Below, piece by piece: positions 12,101 through 23,640 of a stretch of DNA of 64,000 nucleotides. The notes under the pieces are model-generated. The model saw only the letters and a program-made list of their open reading frames with translations, did not search any database and was not told the origin of the DNA. Made by a program: the position numbers and the translations under genes. Positions within the stretch are counted from its first letter, which is position 1. Each line of letters opens with the position of its first letter. Origin of the DNA: Temnothorax longispinosus (taxonomy: Eukaryota; Arthropoda; Insecta; Hymenoptera; Formicidae); NCBI RefSeq assembly GCF_030848805.1, contig NC_092366.1, forward strand, positions 7,927,224-7,991,223. The letters run 5' to 3'.

Positions 12101-15100
12101 ATGACATCAAACTCTAATATGATTACGCCGATATCACCGTTTAGCACAGTTAGATGTTTGAAACGAGAAGATTCAGAGCTCAGTGTCTCGATACAATTAC
12201 CAATAATCAATCAGGGACTAAAATTGATTGGAAACTCTCTGATTCCAAAAAGACGTTGTTGTGAGAATGTGGGATCGAGCTCTTGGATGGCCACCAAGAT
12301 ACAACGAGTATCACAAAGCTTGAAGCAAATGTTTGGTGTCAAGTTTGGTGAAACTGAAATAGCTATTCACGACTTAGCTGTGATGATCGCCCAAAAAAAA
12401 GAAGCCTTCCATGCCTCGGGGACTTTATATGAACGGAAAATTGAATTGATGACAATGCTACCAAAGACTTGGAGTATTTCGCACATGGCGCAGACAATTG
12501 GTTCGACATATCACAGGGCAAAGGTAGCAAAAAATCTCGCAACACAGGGAGAAGTATTATCCATGGACCTAAAAAGAAAAGGTGAATATAATAAGAGGTA
12601 AATTTAATAAAAGTGAATAAAATAAAATTTATCATCTCACTTTAGGCAGGTGTTTGCCAGCCGAGCTAGTGCGGGAAGTGGTCAATTTTTACCATGATGA
12701 TGACGTGAGTTCTCTCCGGCCCGGTAAAAAAGAGTTCTTGTCTCGTCGTAATAATGAGGGTGTTTGAGTTCAGCACCAAAAGCGACTTCTTCTTGGGAAT
12801 CTAAGAGAATTATATCAACGATTCAAAGAAATCCACCCCGATATGTCTATCGGATTCTCATCATTTACAAAACTGCGTTCTGATTACTGCTTCTGGCAGG
12901 AAGTGGAGGGATACTGTGTGCGTTTGTTCGAGCCACCAGAACTTTAAATTAATGATGACAGGTGATTCAATTCATGTTTTTTATCACGCAAATGATTAAT
13001 TTGTGCCGGAAATTTTTTGTATTGTAGTGATTGATTATGCGGTTTAAGAAATAATTCTTGTGGAAAACATTATGGTGAAATTCTCATTGTTAATTTGAAA
13101 ATATAAATATTATCTATACACATAGATCTATAAACAATTAACAGATAACAGATTTATTAAACTCACGTTACTCATAGAACACTGTCGTGCATAATCAATT
13201 GTTCACTTTTTTTCAGGCCTAAAGAATTGTAATATTCATTACACTCTCGATTGAAGCGACACACAATCGAACAATCCGTTATGTATCGTTCCGATCAATT
13301 TAGGTATTGATTTATTGGTGATCTTTCTACAATTTTTTTTTATTAATCGTTTTATTGTTTTTTTACGATAATGTGTAGAGAATATTAAAAAATATTATAA
13401 TCAAGTATACAGCCGGAACAAATTAATTAATTAGTCTACTTTTTAATTTAATTTTACAATAAGATTTTTTATTTTTTAGGTTGCAAATTCTTTCACGCCA
13501 GCAAAGTGTCCAGTTCGAGACGTACGAGGATGTTTTACAACTATTGATATGCCGCGATTTCAATCCTATTTGTCATTTCAATGTCTTGGAGATGCGGATT
13601 TAAAAAGAATGATAACAGGATTATTCAGCGAAAATAATGTCGAATCCGTTACGTACGAGTCTTGGATAACGAAGTCGCGCTGCACTCTAATAACAAAGAC
13701 TTGCAGCGCTGAGGAATTTGTAGAAGTTTTCTGCAATGAAGCAAGATATCTTCTGCAACATTCTTTCATAACTAAGCAACAATCTAGTTATCAGAGATTT
13801 GTCAAAGATAATTTAGCAAATGATGAATGTATGGTAATTTGTGACTTCGCCGAAAACTATGCATTTATTATTCGGGACGCGGCCCCAGGATTTCATTGGA
13901 ACAATAATCAGGCGACTGTCTATCCTGTAGTTTTATATTACAAATTCAATGGAATCCTGAGCCACAAAAGTCTTACAATCATCTCGGATTGTTTGGATCA
14001 CGACGCCATCACGGTTTGGGCGTTTTCGCGATTTGTGAACGAATTCATGAAGTTTTTCGTACCAAACATCTTGAAAATAATTTATTTTTTTGACGAAACA
14101 CCGCAGCAATTCAAAAATTTTAAAAATTTCTCGAACATTTACCACCACGAGGTCGACTTTGGTGTTCGCGCTAAATGGCACTTCTTTGCCATTGCTCATG
14201 GCAAAGGGCCATGTGATGGGATCGGTGGGACGCTGAAACACTTAGCTGCGCGAGCAAGTCTTCAACGTCCTACCGACCAACTAATTTTGGAGCTGATGGA
14301 TTTATTCAACTAGGCTAATGAACCGGGCGTGTCTGTGAAGTTGGCATATCATTTTCCAGCAGATCAAAAATAAAAGGCAGTTCTTGTCGCATGCAGTCGA
14401 GTTCTATAGTTCCTGATACTTTTTAGTAATAGTTCTGGTGATTTTACCAAAAAAACAGTCGATCGAAAAAATGATCTGCTAACTTTCCGTAGCAGATCAT
14501 TTTCTAGCAAATCAAAAATAAAAAAGAGTTCTTGTCGCATGCAGTCGAGTTCTATAGTTCTTGATATTTTTTAATAATAGTTCTGTTGATTTTGCCAAAA
14601 AAAATCCATTGAAAAAATTATCTGCTAATTTTCCAAAATCTCGGAGTTCCGGTTTATTTAAAATATTTTTTGAATAGTTCTGAGCATACTGAAGCATTTT
14701 CTAAAAAGTTCTCGACATTAGCAATGTTGTACGATTGTTTAAAAAATTAATACCGCCCAAAAACCGAGTACTTAGAGAGAATAGTGTGATATGCTGTACG
14801 AAATGTCGCAGTTCCGGTTTATCTAAAATATTTCTCGAATAGTTCTGAACATACTAAAGCATTTTCCAAAGAGTTCCCGACCCTGGCAATGTCGTATGAT
14901 TGTTTAAAAAATTAATACCGCTCAAAAACCGAGTATTTAGAGAGAATAGGGTGATATGCTGTACGAAATGTCGCAGTTCCGGTTTATCTAAAATATTTCT
15001 CGAATAGTTCTGAACATACTAAAGCATTTTCCAAAGAGTTCCCGACCTTGGCAATGTCGTATGATTGTTTAAAAAATTAATACCGTTCAAAAACCGAATA

Positions 15101-17850
15101 TTTAGAGAGAATAAGGTGATATGCTGTACGAAATGTCGCAGTTCCGGTTTATCTAAAATATTTCTCGAATAGTTCTGAACATAGTAAAGCATTTTCTAAA
15201 GAGTTCCCGACCCTGGAAATGTTGTATGATTGTTTAAAAAATGTAATACCGTTCGAAAACCGAGTATTTAGAGAGAATAGGGTGATGTGCTGTACGAAAT
15301 GTCGCAGTTCCGGTTTATCTAAAATATTTTTCGAATAGTTCTGAACATACTAAAGCATTTTCCAAAGAGTTCCCGACCCTGGCAATGTCGTATAATTGTT
15401 TAAAAAATTAATACCGCTCGAAAACCGTGTATTTAGAGAGAATAGGATGATATGCTGTACGAAATATCGCAGTTCCGGTTTATCTAAAATATTTCTCGAA
15501 TAGTTCTGAACATACTACAGCATTTTCCAAAGAGTTCCCGATCCTGGCAATGTCGTATGATTGTTTAAAAAATTAATACCGCTCGAAAACCGAGTATTTA
15601 GAGAGAATAGGGTGATATGCTGTACGAAATGTCGCAGTTCCGGTTTATCTAAAATATTTCTCGAATAGTTCTGAACATACTAAAGCATTTTCCAAAGAGT
15701 CCCCGACCCTGGCAATGTCGTATGATTGTTTAAAAAATTAATACCGCTCGAAAACCGAGTATTTAGAGAGAATAGGGTGATATGCTGTACGAAATGTCGC
15801 AGTTCCGGTTTATCTAAAATATTTCTCGAATAGTTCTGAACATACTAAAGCATTTTCCAAAGAGTTCCCGACCCTGGCAATGTCGTATGATTGTTTAAAA
15901 AATTAATACCGCTCAAAAACCGAGTATTTAGAAAGAATAGGGTGATATGCTGTACGAAATGTCGCAGTTCCGGTTTATCTAAAATATTTCTCGAATAGTT
16001 CTGAACATACTAAAACATTTTCCAAAGAGTTCCCGACCCTGGCAATGTCGTATGATTGTTTAAAAAATTAATACCGCTCGAAAACCGAGTATTTAGAGAG
16101 AATAGGGTAATATGCTGTACGAAATGTCGCAGTTCCGGTTTATCTAAAATATTTCTCGAATAGTTTTGAACATACTAAAGCATTTTCCAAAGAGTTCCCG
16201 ACCTTGGCAATGTCGTATGATTGTTTAAAAAATTAATACCGTTCGAAAACCGAATATTTAGAGAGAATAGGGTGATATGCTGTACGAAATGTCGCAGTTC
16301 CGGTTTATCTAAAATATTTCTCGAATAGTTCTGAACATACTAAAGCATTTTCCAAAGAGTTCCCGACCCTGGCAATGTCGTATGATTGTTTAAAAAATTA
16401 ATACCGCTCGAAAACCGTGTATTTAGAGAAAATAGGGTGATATGCTGTACGAAATGTCGCAGTTCCGGTTTATCTAAAATATTTCCCGAATAGTTCTGAA
16501 CATACTAAAGCATTTTCTAAAGAGTTCCCGACATTAGCAATGTTGTACGATTGTTTAAAAAATTAATACCGCCCAAAAACCGAGTACTTAGAGAGAATAG
16601 TGTGATATGCTGTACAAAATGTCGCAGTTCCGGTTTATCTAAAATATTTTTCGAATAGTTCTGAACATACTAAAGCATTTTCTAAAAAGTTCCCGACCCT
16701 GGCAATGATTGTTTTCAAGCGGTATTAATTTTTTAAACAATCATACGACATTGCGAGGGTCGGGAACTTTTTAGAAAATGCTTTAGTATGTTCAGAAGTA
16801 TTCGAGAAATATTTTAGATAAACCGGAACTGCGACATTTCGTACAGCATATCACCCTATTCTCTCTAAATACACGGTTTTCGAGCGGTATTAATTTTTTA
16901 AACAATCATACGACATTGCCAGAATCGGGAACTCTTTGGAAAATGCTTTAGTATGTTCAGAACTATTCGAGAAATATTTTAGATAAACCGGAACTGCGAC
17001 ATTTCGTACAGCATATCACCCTATTCTTTCTAAATACTCGGTTTTCGAGCGGTATTAATTTTTTAAACAATCATACGACATTGCCAGGGTCGGGAACTCT
17101 TTGGAAAATGCTTTAGTATGTTCAGAACTATTCGAGAAATATTTTAGATAAACCGGAACTGCGACATTTCGTACAGCATATCACCCTATTCTCTCTAAAT
17201 ACTCGGTTTTCGAGCGGTATTAATTTTTTAAACAATCATACGACATTGCCAGGGTCGGGAACTCTTTGGAAAATGCTTTAGTATGTTCAGAACTATTCGA
17301 GAAATATTTTAGATAAACCGGAACTGCGACATTTCGTACAGCATATCACACTATTCTCTCTAAGTACTCGGTTTTTGGGCGGTATTAATTTTTTAAACAA
17401 TCGTACAACATTGCTAATGTCGAGAACTTTTTAGAAAATGCTTTAGTATGCTCAGAACTATTCGAAAAATATTTTAAATAAACCGGAACTCCGAGATTTT
17501 GGAAAATTAGCAGATAATTTTTTCAATGGACTTTTTTTGGCAAAATGAACAGAACTATTATTAAAAAGTATCAGGAACTATAGAACTCGACTGCATGCGA
17601 CAAGAACTGCCTTTTATTTTTGATCTGCTGGAAAATGGTATGCCAACTTCACAGACACACCGGGCACATTGCCATCCATCACTATCAAGTATTGGGACAA
17701 AAAAAATTATGAAATCGTTGCTGAATTTTTGACAAGTCGGTACGATTAAACGAAAAGAATACCTCAGACTCAACGTGTCCACTGCGTCATATCAAATAAA
17801 AATTATAAATTAATTGTTAAAGATTACTCATTTTCGAATAATTTTACTCA
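12101..17850 (+). pseudogene. Broken DDE-like transposase gene (HGKGPCDG family)
   Basis: Three exon-like blocks follow the order of a transposon-encoded protein family widespread in metazoan genomes. Block one (12101-12600) ends in an HTH-like region with LPKTWSISHMAQTIG. Block two (about 12646-12945, after a TTTAG acceptor) contains KRLLLGNLRELYQ and IGFSSFTKLR. Block three (13481 onward) contains HSFITKQQSSY, VICDFAENY, GFHWNNNQATVYPVV, ISDCLDHDAITVW and WHFFAIAHGKGPCDGIGG. Lesions: TGA at 12765, a frameshift near 13590, TAG at 14311 and TAA at 17747. The usual SDG acidic motif reads FDE here. The 3' end resumes after a 3.3-kb foldback insertion at 17659, with PSITIKYWDKKNYEIV and RIPQTQRVHCVI matching the family C-terminus. 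Termini of the carrier transposon were not found. It is non-functional. Confidence 0.7.
14329..17658. mobile_element. 3.3-kb foldback element of 165-bp subrepeats
   Basis: The outer ends are exact inverted repeats (GTGTCTGTGAAGTTGGCAT and its complement), with a 7-bp direct repeat ACCGGGC outside each (14322-14328, 17659-17665). Inside the left arm, a 165-bp unit recurs 12 times at almost perfect spacing (anchor word GTCGCAGTTCCGG at 14805, 14970, 15135, 15301, then every 165 bp to 16621). After a short loop near 16705-16720 the same unit runs in reverse (anchors near 16831, 16996, 17161, 17326, plus a diverged one at 17491). Left arm is about 2.4 kb, right arm about 0.95 kb. No ORF is found. 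Architecture matches foldback elements such as Drosophila FB and Galileo; the 7-bp duplication fits Galileo (P superfamily), but relationship is inference. Confidence 0.85.
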
Positions 17851-18596
17851 GCACAAAATAATAAAATAATAAAATAATAAATAATATGTTCATAAATAAA
17901 TGTACTTATTGAATTAAATTTCCTCACAAATCTATTTTTTTTTTCAAAACAACAGTCGTTTTTGTTCGATCCAACTAATCAAATTAATATATTAAATCTC
18001 ACAACGTTTCGACCGTAATTTCGGTTCTTTTCAAGTGAGAATCCCGCAATCCATCCGCATAATCCGCATACAAAAATCAATTCAGAATTGTCTGAAACGC
18101 GTTTTTAACTGCACTTTTGTGAGTCAAATATTACTACTGCCTCACAAAAAAATCTATAAAAAATTCCCAAGTTTTCGGCTCAACTTTGGACCAGTCTTAA
18201 AATTTTTATAATACTCCCTAGAATATTCCTTATAAATTTCAAAGAAATAGAAAATGGGATTTTCGAGATATTCAAATTCTTTTTTTTACTTTACTGGTTT
18301 AAAATTATTATTATAAAAATTTGGAGTAATTTTTTTTTAAACTTATGTTCAATGAATTTGTTTTCTTAGACGTTGTCTAATAGGCAAAAAAATTTATTGA
18401 AAATTTTGCAGTTCTCATTTTGCGCAGGCTCTATTTCAGAAACGCTACATTTTTTATAGAAATAACGTTCTTACATGAGTATAGTACTCGTAAAGACCTG
18501 TTAAAAAACGAGCAGCTATCAAAAGTAGAAAGGTCGAAGTTTGACTCCTTGCGAATTGGCGTGGAATGCCCTATATATATATATTGCTCGATATAT
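17851..18596. other. AT-rich stretch, no gene
   Basis: No gene or clear repeat is recognised. Poly-A and poly-T runs dominate. Confidence 0.4.
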
Positions 18597-20390
18597 TGTC
18601 ACGTCTTTATCGCGCCCGAGGCGCACGACGGATCAAAAGGGTGAGGGAGAGAAGGATGGTAGGCCTCTCCGACGGTCCTCTCGCACATTCGACAATACAA
18701 TAACCGGAATTTTATTGTTGGGCGCCAGACGCGTAATTTCGCGTCCACTAACGTACGCTAAGATCGCGAAAAACCAAAGAGACGCCAAACGCGATAATTT
18801 CGGTGTGCGAGGAATCGGCCAGCTCGACCTAACGATTATGGGCGGGGTTGATGAAGGGCAGCACGATATTCGGCGGGGTGATGCATAAATCACGAACTCC
18901 GGTAGTTAACAATGAATAACAACGTTTATTCTTAGGTAACTCTCAGATGAAATAATAAGTACCAGTTCGGCTTCCATTACTCAACCGTAGAAATCAAGCA
19001 AATAAATGATAACGCCGACGACAGGATTCCAACAAACAATAAATGAAGAAATGAACGGAGCATTACGTTATTTTACAGTAAACGCGCGGAGGGCGCGGTT
19101 ACCAAATAAGAGAATAATAGTAGAAAACTAAACTTACAACTAATATAGAACATCGGCAAAAGATACGACCGAATACGAAATAATCGGGGTAGACGCGAAA
19201 TAATAGTGCCACTATAGGAAGTAGGATCGAACGTGAAGTATCGCGAAATGATGGTGCGTCACGCTCAGAGCGCGTGAACGCAACGTTCAAAGTCGCGCAG
19301 GGATTCTGTCGCAAAATTATCTTAACCTTAGTCTAACGTAAGTAGCGCAAGCAACGTCCCCACGCAATTACGAACGAACGCAACATACATTATCGCCAGT
19401 AATTTTCTAACGCGAAGAATGATGCGCCGAGGCGCTCAGCATAACGCGAAATACTAGAACTAACGCGAGTAAAGGTATACGGAATTGCCGCGAGTAATAA
19501 TAGAACGCAATAATAAGCCAACGCAAGTAACATCCTAACGCAAGTAATCAGTCGACGCGAGCAATATTCTAACGCAAATAGTCGACGCGAGCAATTTTCT
19601 AATGCAAATAGCCGACGCGAGCAATATCATTCTAACGCAAATAGTCGACGCGAGCAACATTCGAACGCAAATAATCAATGAACGCGAGCGACATTCTAAC
19701 GCCATTAATGAGTTGATGCGAACAACATTCTACGCAAATAATATGTCGACACGAACAACATTTCAATGCAATTAATGAGTCGACGCGAGCACAGTATAAC
19801 GCAAATGATAAGTCGGTGTGACCGACATTCTAACGCAAATAATATCGCGTGTGAAATCTGATTGTGAGTCTCGACTGGGCGAATTATGACGCACAATGAA
19901 ACACGCGGTTGCGGACACGAAGATCGCGAGAAATGGCGTATTCGCGATATCGAAAGTCGTCATTAACGCGCCTACCACGATCTCCAGGAGCTCGCAATTT
20001 CCGGTCGCGATTCCATGGCCACGAGACCATTCCGGTGCCCCTCGCTTTCGCTGTCGATCGCTAAGTCAACGCCTTGTCGGCGAATACGCTAATTACCGAG
20101 ATTATTCCCGAGCGAGAGCGCGACCCGGAGGGCGGTGTCGTGGCTTTACACCATGAATATTACGCGAGGCAACCTCACCGTAGGTCAGCTTTCTCCCGAG
20201 GATCTGCTGTCGCCGCCCTAAGGGCCAAGAGATCAACGCCAGAAGGCTGGAATTGCGGTTCAATTTTCCGACACGTCTACTGTCGAGCGAGGACGATCCA
20301 GGAGTGCTCGCCGAAATTCGCTCGATGGCGGAATCGATAGCGCGCCCCACCCGGGGCGTACGCGGCCCCTCGTCGTATCGCATCGCGCAT
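18597..20390. other. GC-rich, CpG-rich block of possible retroelement origin
   Basis: The base composition changes abruptly at TGTCACGTC (18597) and returns to AT-rich near 20390. Both strands are open in short frames, with no recognisable domain. On the minus strand at about 18712-18727 the sequence reads TGGCGCCCAACAATAA, resembling a tRNA primer-binding site (TGGCGCC) of LTR retrotransposons. The block also contains degenerate AACGC-type repeats. A long LTR or leader of a minus-strand retroelement would explain composition and motif, but no paired LTR, gag or pol was found. Confidence 0.35.
19480..19880. repeat. Degenerate tandem repeat (GACGCGAGCAA / TAACGCAAATA)
   Basis: The alternating words GTCGACGCGAGCAA and TTCTAACGCAAATA recur at least eight times with substitutions and small indels, giving an irregular period of about 30-40 bp. 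It looks like an old minisatellite inside the GC-rich block. No coding sense. Confidence 0.6.
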
Positions 20391-20639
20391 AAACATAAGC
20401 GTAAGAAATTGATTGATTTGTATATATATATATGCAAAAGGAAGTAGACCAATCCATCTCTTTATGCATATGCTTATGCACCTATGCAAGTTTGTCTGGA
20501 TAAACCTTAAAAAAGCAACGTCAAGTTTTTTACAAGAAAAATTTATTTATTTTATTTTAATTAAATATTTTTATTTTATAATGTTACCTTTTTAATTCTT
20601 TGTGATTAAAATGATTCTTTGTAATATTATAATTTTATC

Positions 20640-21530
20640 AAGGAGAATTAAAACTACTATGCACTTAGGTTGATAAAAAGACCCTCAGAAATACAAAGAT
20701 ACATACCACTTGGGTTGAGTTAGGTAACACAATTTTGTTTTATTTTTTAAGAGTAGTTGCGCTACAATTATTTTTCAAAGCAATATATATTCTTTTTGTA
20801 ATTGGCGTAATTTAAAGATTTCATATATTTTTTTGAAATAACATCATTTAGTTTGAGTTAGGTAACGCAGTTTTGTGATATAATTTTGTTAAGGAGAAAT
20901 AAGGCTACTACCACTTAGGTTGGTACGTATCACTTGGATTGAGTTTGGTAACGCAATTTTGTGATGTAATAATAATTTTGTTAAGGTATATATGTATATA
21001 TATATTCTCTCTTTGTAATTGGCGCAGTATTAAAAGATTTCACATTTTTTTTTTTTTAATAGATATTACTTGTTATTTAGGTTTTTTCGAGGTAGATATC
21101 ACTTGGATTGAATAAAGTAACAATTTTGTAATTTAATAATTTTGTTAAGAAAAATTAAAGCTACTACCACACCTAGGTTAGAATATATTTTATTTATTTT
21201 TTAATTTAAAATTAATGATACTACCACTTGGTTTTTTTTTCGATGTATATATTCTTTCTTCGTAATTGGCGCAGTATTAAAACATTTCACATATTTTTTT
21301 TTTTAAATAGATACTACTTGTTATTTAGATTTTTTCGAGCAGGTAGATATCACTTGGATTGAATAAAGTAACAATTTTGTAATTTAATAATTTTGTTAAG
21401 AATAATTAAAGCTAGGTACTACCACCTAGGTTAGAATAGATTTTATTTATTTTTGAATATAAAATTAATGATATTACCACTTGGTTTTTTTTCGAAGTAA
21501 CAACCACGCGTGTACTTGGCGCCCTTTTTT
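20640..21530. repeat. Degenerate tandem repeat, about 220-250 bp unit
   Basis: Blocks containing CTACTACCACTTAGGTT, ATCACTTGGATTGA, AATTTTGTTAAG and GTAATTGGCGCAGTATTAAA recur in the same order. The last word lies near 20799, 21015 and 21263, with a partial unit near 21510. AT-rich microsatellite-like stretches make the spacing irregular. It looks like a decayed satellite or tandemly duplicated transposon fragment; no coding capacity. Confidence 0.55.
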
Positions 21531-22203
21531 TATCTTTTTTGAAAAAAGTAATTTTGTACTGATATCATGCATTTTGTAGTGTTATGCATCCTCTTCTAAA
21601 AAGGGCATGTCATCCATATTCAAATCTATCGAAATATTGTTGTCGCTTTTCCTCAATGCGAATTAGTTCTCTTGTTGTGCTTACTTCATGACCGGCTGTC
21701 ATGGTTTAAAAAAAATTGGCAATTATACCGTTCAATAAAGCAAAGTTTCAGCTTTAAGAATCTGTTTTTTGAATTGCAATACGATGATTTTTAAGGAAGT
21801 CATGAGCAATCAAAGTCAAAATGCTCATTTCTTGTTCAATCCACGATAAAAACTTTCAAAAGTAGAGATTTCAAGCTTTAAAATCCTTTTTTTTTTTAAT
21901 TTAAATTTTGTTCATTTTTAACAGTTACAGCTGCTTGAATTTTGCCTATTTTTAAAGATAAATTTAGTGTTTTTTTTTAAATATCTGACACATTGAAGAT
22001 AATGAAAGTGCTTCTAGCATGCTCGGATTTTAGATTTCGAATATGCAACAAAATCAATATGTAAGTATTTCTTCAGAAAAATGCATCAACATTGGTTAGC
22101 GCTTAAACGTTAAATTTTCTTTTTCAGCGTTAAAAACTAAAGCTACAATTTATTTAAACATTATTGGTGCAATAACTAGGTAAAACATCAATTTATATAT
22201 ATA

Positions 22204-22251
<48 letters not shown>

Positions 22252-22403
22252 CTACAATGTATTTTTAAGGACTGTGATTTTAATTCATTTAGTTATGTGA
22301 TATTATTTAATTTATTTACTCGATTATGTAGCTCTACTAAATTACAGTCTTTTGAATCTGAATCCTTTAAACGAAATTGGACAATTCGTTGAATCTAAGT
22401 TTA
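21531..22403. other. AT-rich stretch with (TA)n, no gene
   Basis: No gene is recognised. A (TA)n microsatellite occupies about 22191-22250. Confidence 0.45.
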
Positions 22404-23448
22404 TTAGATTTTATCTTTCTTCCTATTTTTATCCGACACTGTATACTTGTCGTAACTTTTCGTTGGATCAAAAGGTTTCTATCTACTCGCTGGAAAAATG
22501 TGTTTATTCCTCTCGTACCATGATCTAATGAGAAATAACATAAAAGATAATTATACAAAGTATTCTTTTAATGATAAATACCTAAGTAAAATTTTTCCCG
22601 CATGTGATTCTTCGGTTTCGACAGAAGCATCGTGCATAACACGAATATCATCATGAACGTCAAATGTGAACAGAGGTTCGCTTTTTTCCTCGTGCCTAAT
22701 CGCAATATTACATACATTAAAATAACATGCCAACATTGTGATATTGCTTCATAAGTTTTATCATTTAGTATCTTTACCTTAGTTACAATAAAATCGTAAA
22801 ACGTATAATGGTGCGGTAATATAAGAAAGATCCTCCTTGACATACATTAACTGATCTGCCATTACTGTTTTAAGCTCGCTGAATTCACGCCTCAGAACTT
22901 CTAAACATCTCTGAAGAAGCTGATAGATAAAATTACCTGTATCTGAAAATTTAATTTATGCAGTAAAACATTATATATATATATCACGCCAACGTTACTC
23001 CAAAAGTGACACTGGAGTATTTTAATAACTTAAAAATTCTCTAAATTACTAAAACATTCACCTTTTTTCATTATAACACTCCAACGATGGCCATCAGATC
23101 CATCTCAATAACTGAATGAATTTCTTCTTCCTTCAACGCGTTCTGCTTTCTAGCCCATTCTTGCCTCAATTCTTCCTTAAGTTTATTTTCCTCCTCCTCC
23201 TTTTCCCTATCTGGCAAGAAACTTGTATCTACATCTGGATTTTTCTTAATCACGGGGCCATCAGATTGCACATTTTCTGACTGCGGGGATTTTTCGGCAT
23301 TGTCTTCGTCAGAAGACATCTCAGCTTCATCTTCGTCTTCGTCCAGATTAAAAGACAAAGCTTGAATCTGTCTCTTTTGTTTGTTCTTTTCTGTCTGCTT
23401 CGCCGCTAGCGTTTTTTCCTTTTCCTGCTCTTTTTCACGTTCCTTCTA
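22404..23448 (-). pseudogene. FAM50 (XAP5) pseudogene, introns retained
   Basis: Minus-strand exon pieces follow the FAM50/XAP5 order. They are KEREKEQEK...IQALSFNLDED with KNPDVDTSFLPDREKEEEEN and LREELRQEW-like sequence (23448-23072); LQRCLEVLRREFSEL, MADQLMYVKEDL and TFYDFIVTK (about 22945-22775); FTFDVHDDIRV and ESHAGK (about 22702-22578); and SWYERNKHIFPAS to DKYTVSDKN (about 22520-22404). FAM50 is a nuclear spliceosome-associated protein. This copy cannot encode it. Near 23110 about 7 bases are missing and the conserved Trp codon is TGA (23105-23107). A 4-base insertion sits in the DLILPHH region, one extra A precedes SGPLF, and Trp is TAG at 22479-22481. The N-terminal exons are not found. 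Retained introns argue for a segmental duplicate rather than a processed copy; an intact gene presumably lies elsewhere. Confidence 0.85.
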
Positions 23449-23504
23449 TCAAAGCATAAAACACTAGGCAAAAATCACATAACATTCAGAGCAATGGGCA
23501 GAAA

Positions 23505-23505
<1 letters not shown>

Positions 23506-23573
<68 letters not shown>
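23506..23573. repeat. (CA)n microsatellite
   Basis: An uninterrupted CA dinucleotide run of about 34 units lies just upstream (minus-strand sense) of the FAM50-like pseudogene. Confidence 0.95.
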
Positions 23574-23640
23574 ACATAGTTATATACATAGATATATATG
23601 TAACTTTATATTCATATTTTTAAATAACAAATTTTTTTAC

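Noticed and set aside
14800..17500. CRISPR-like regular repeats
   Set aside because: The whole 165-bp unit is conserved with no unique spacers, the copies invert in the second arm, and the context is an insect genome.
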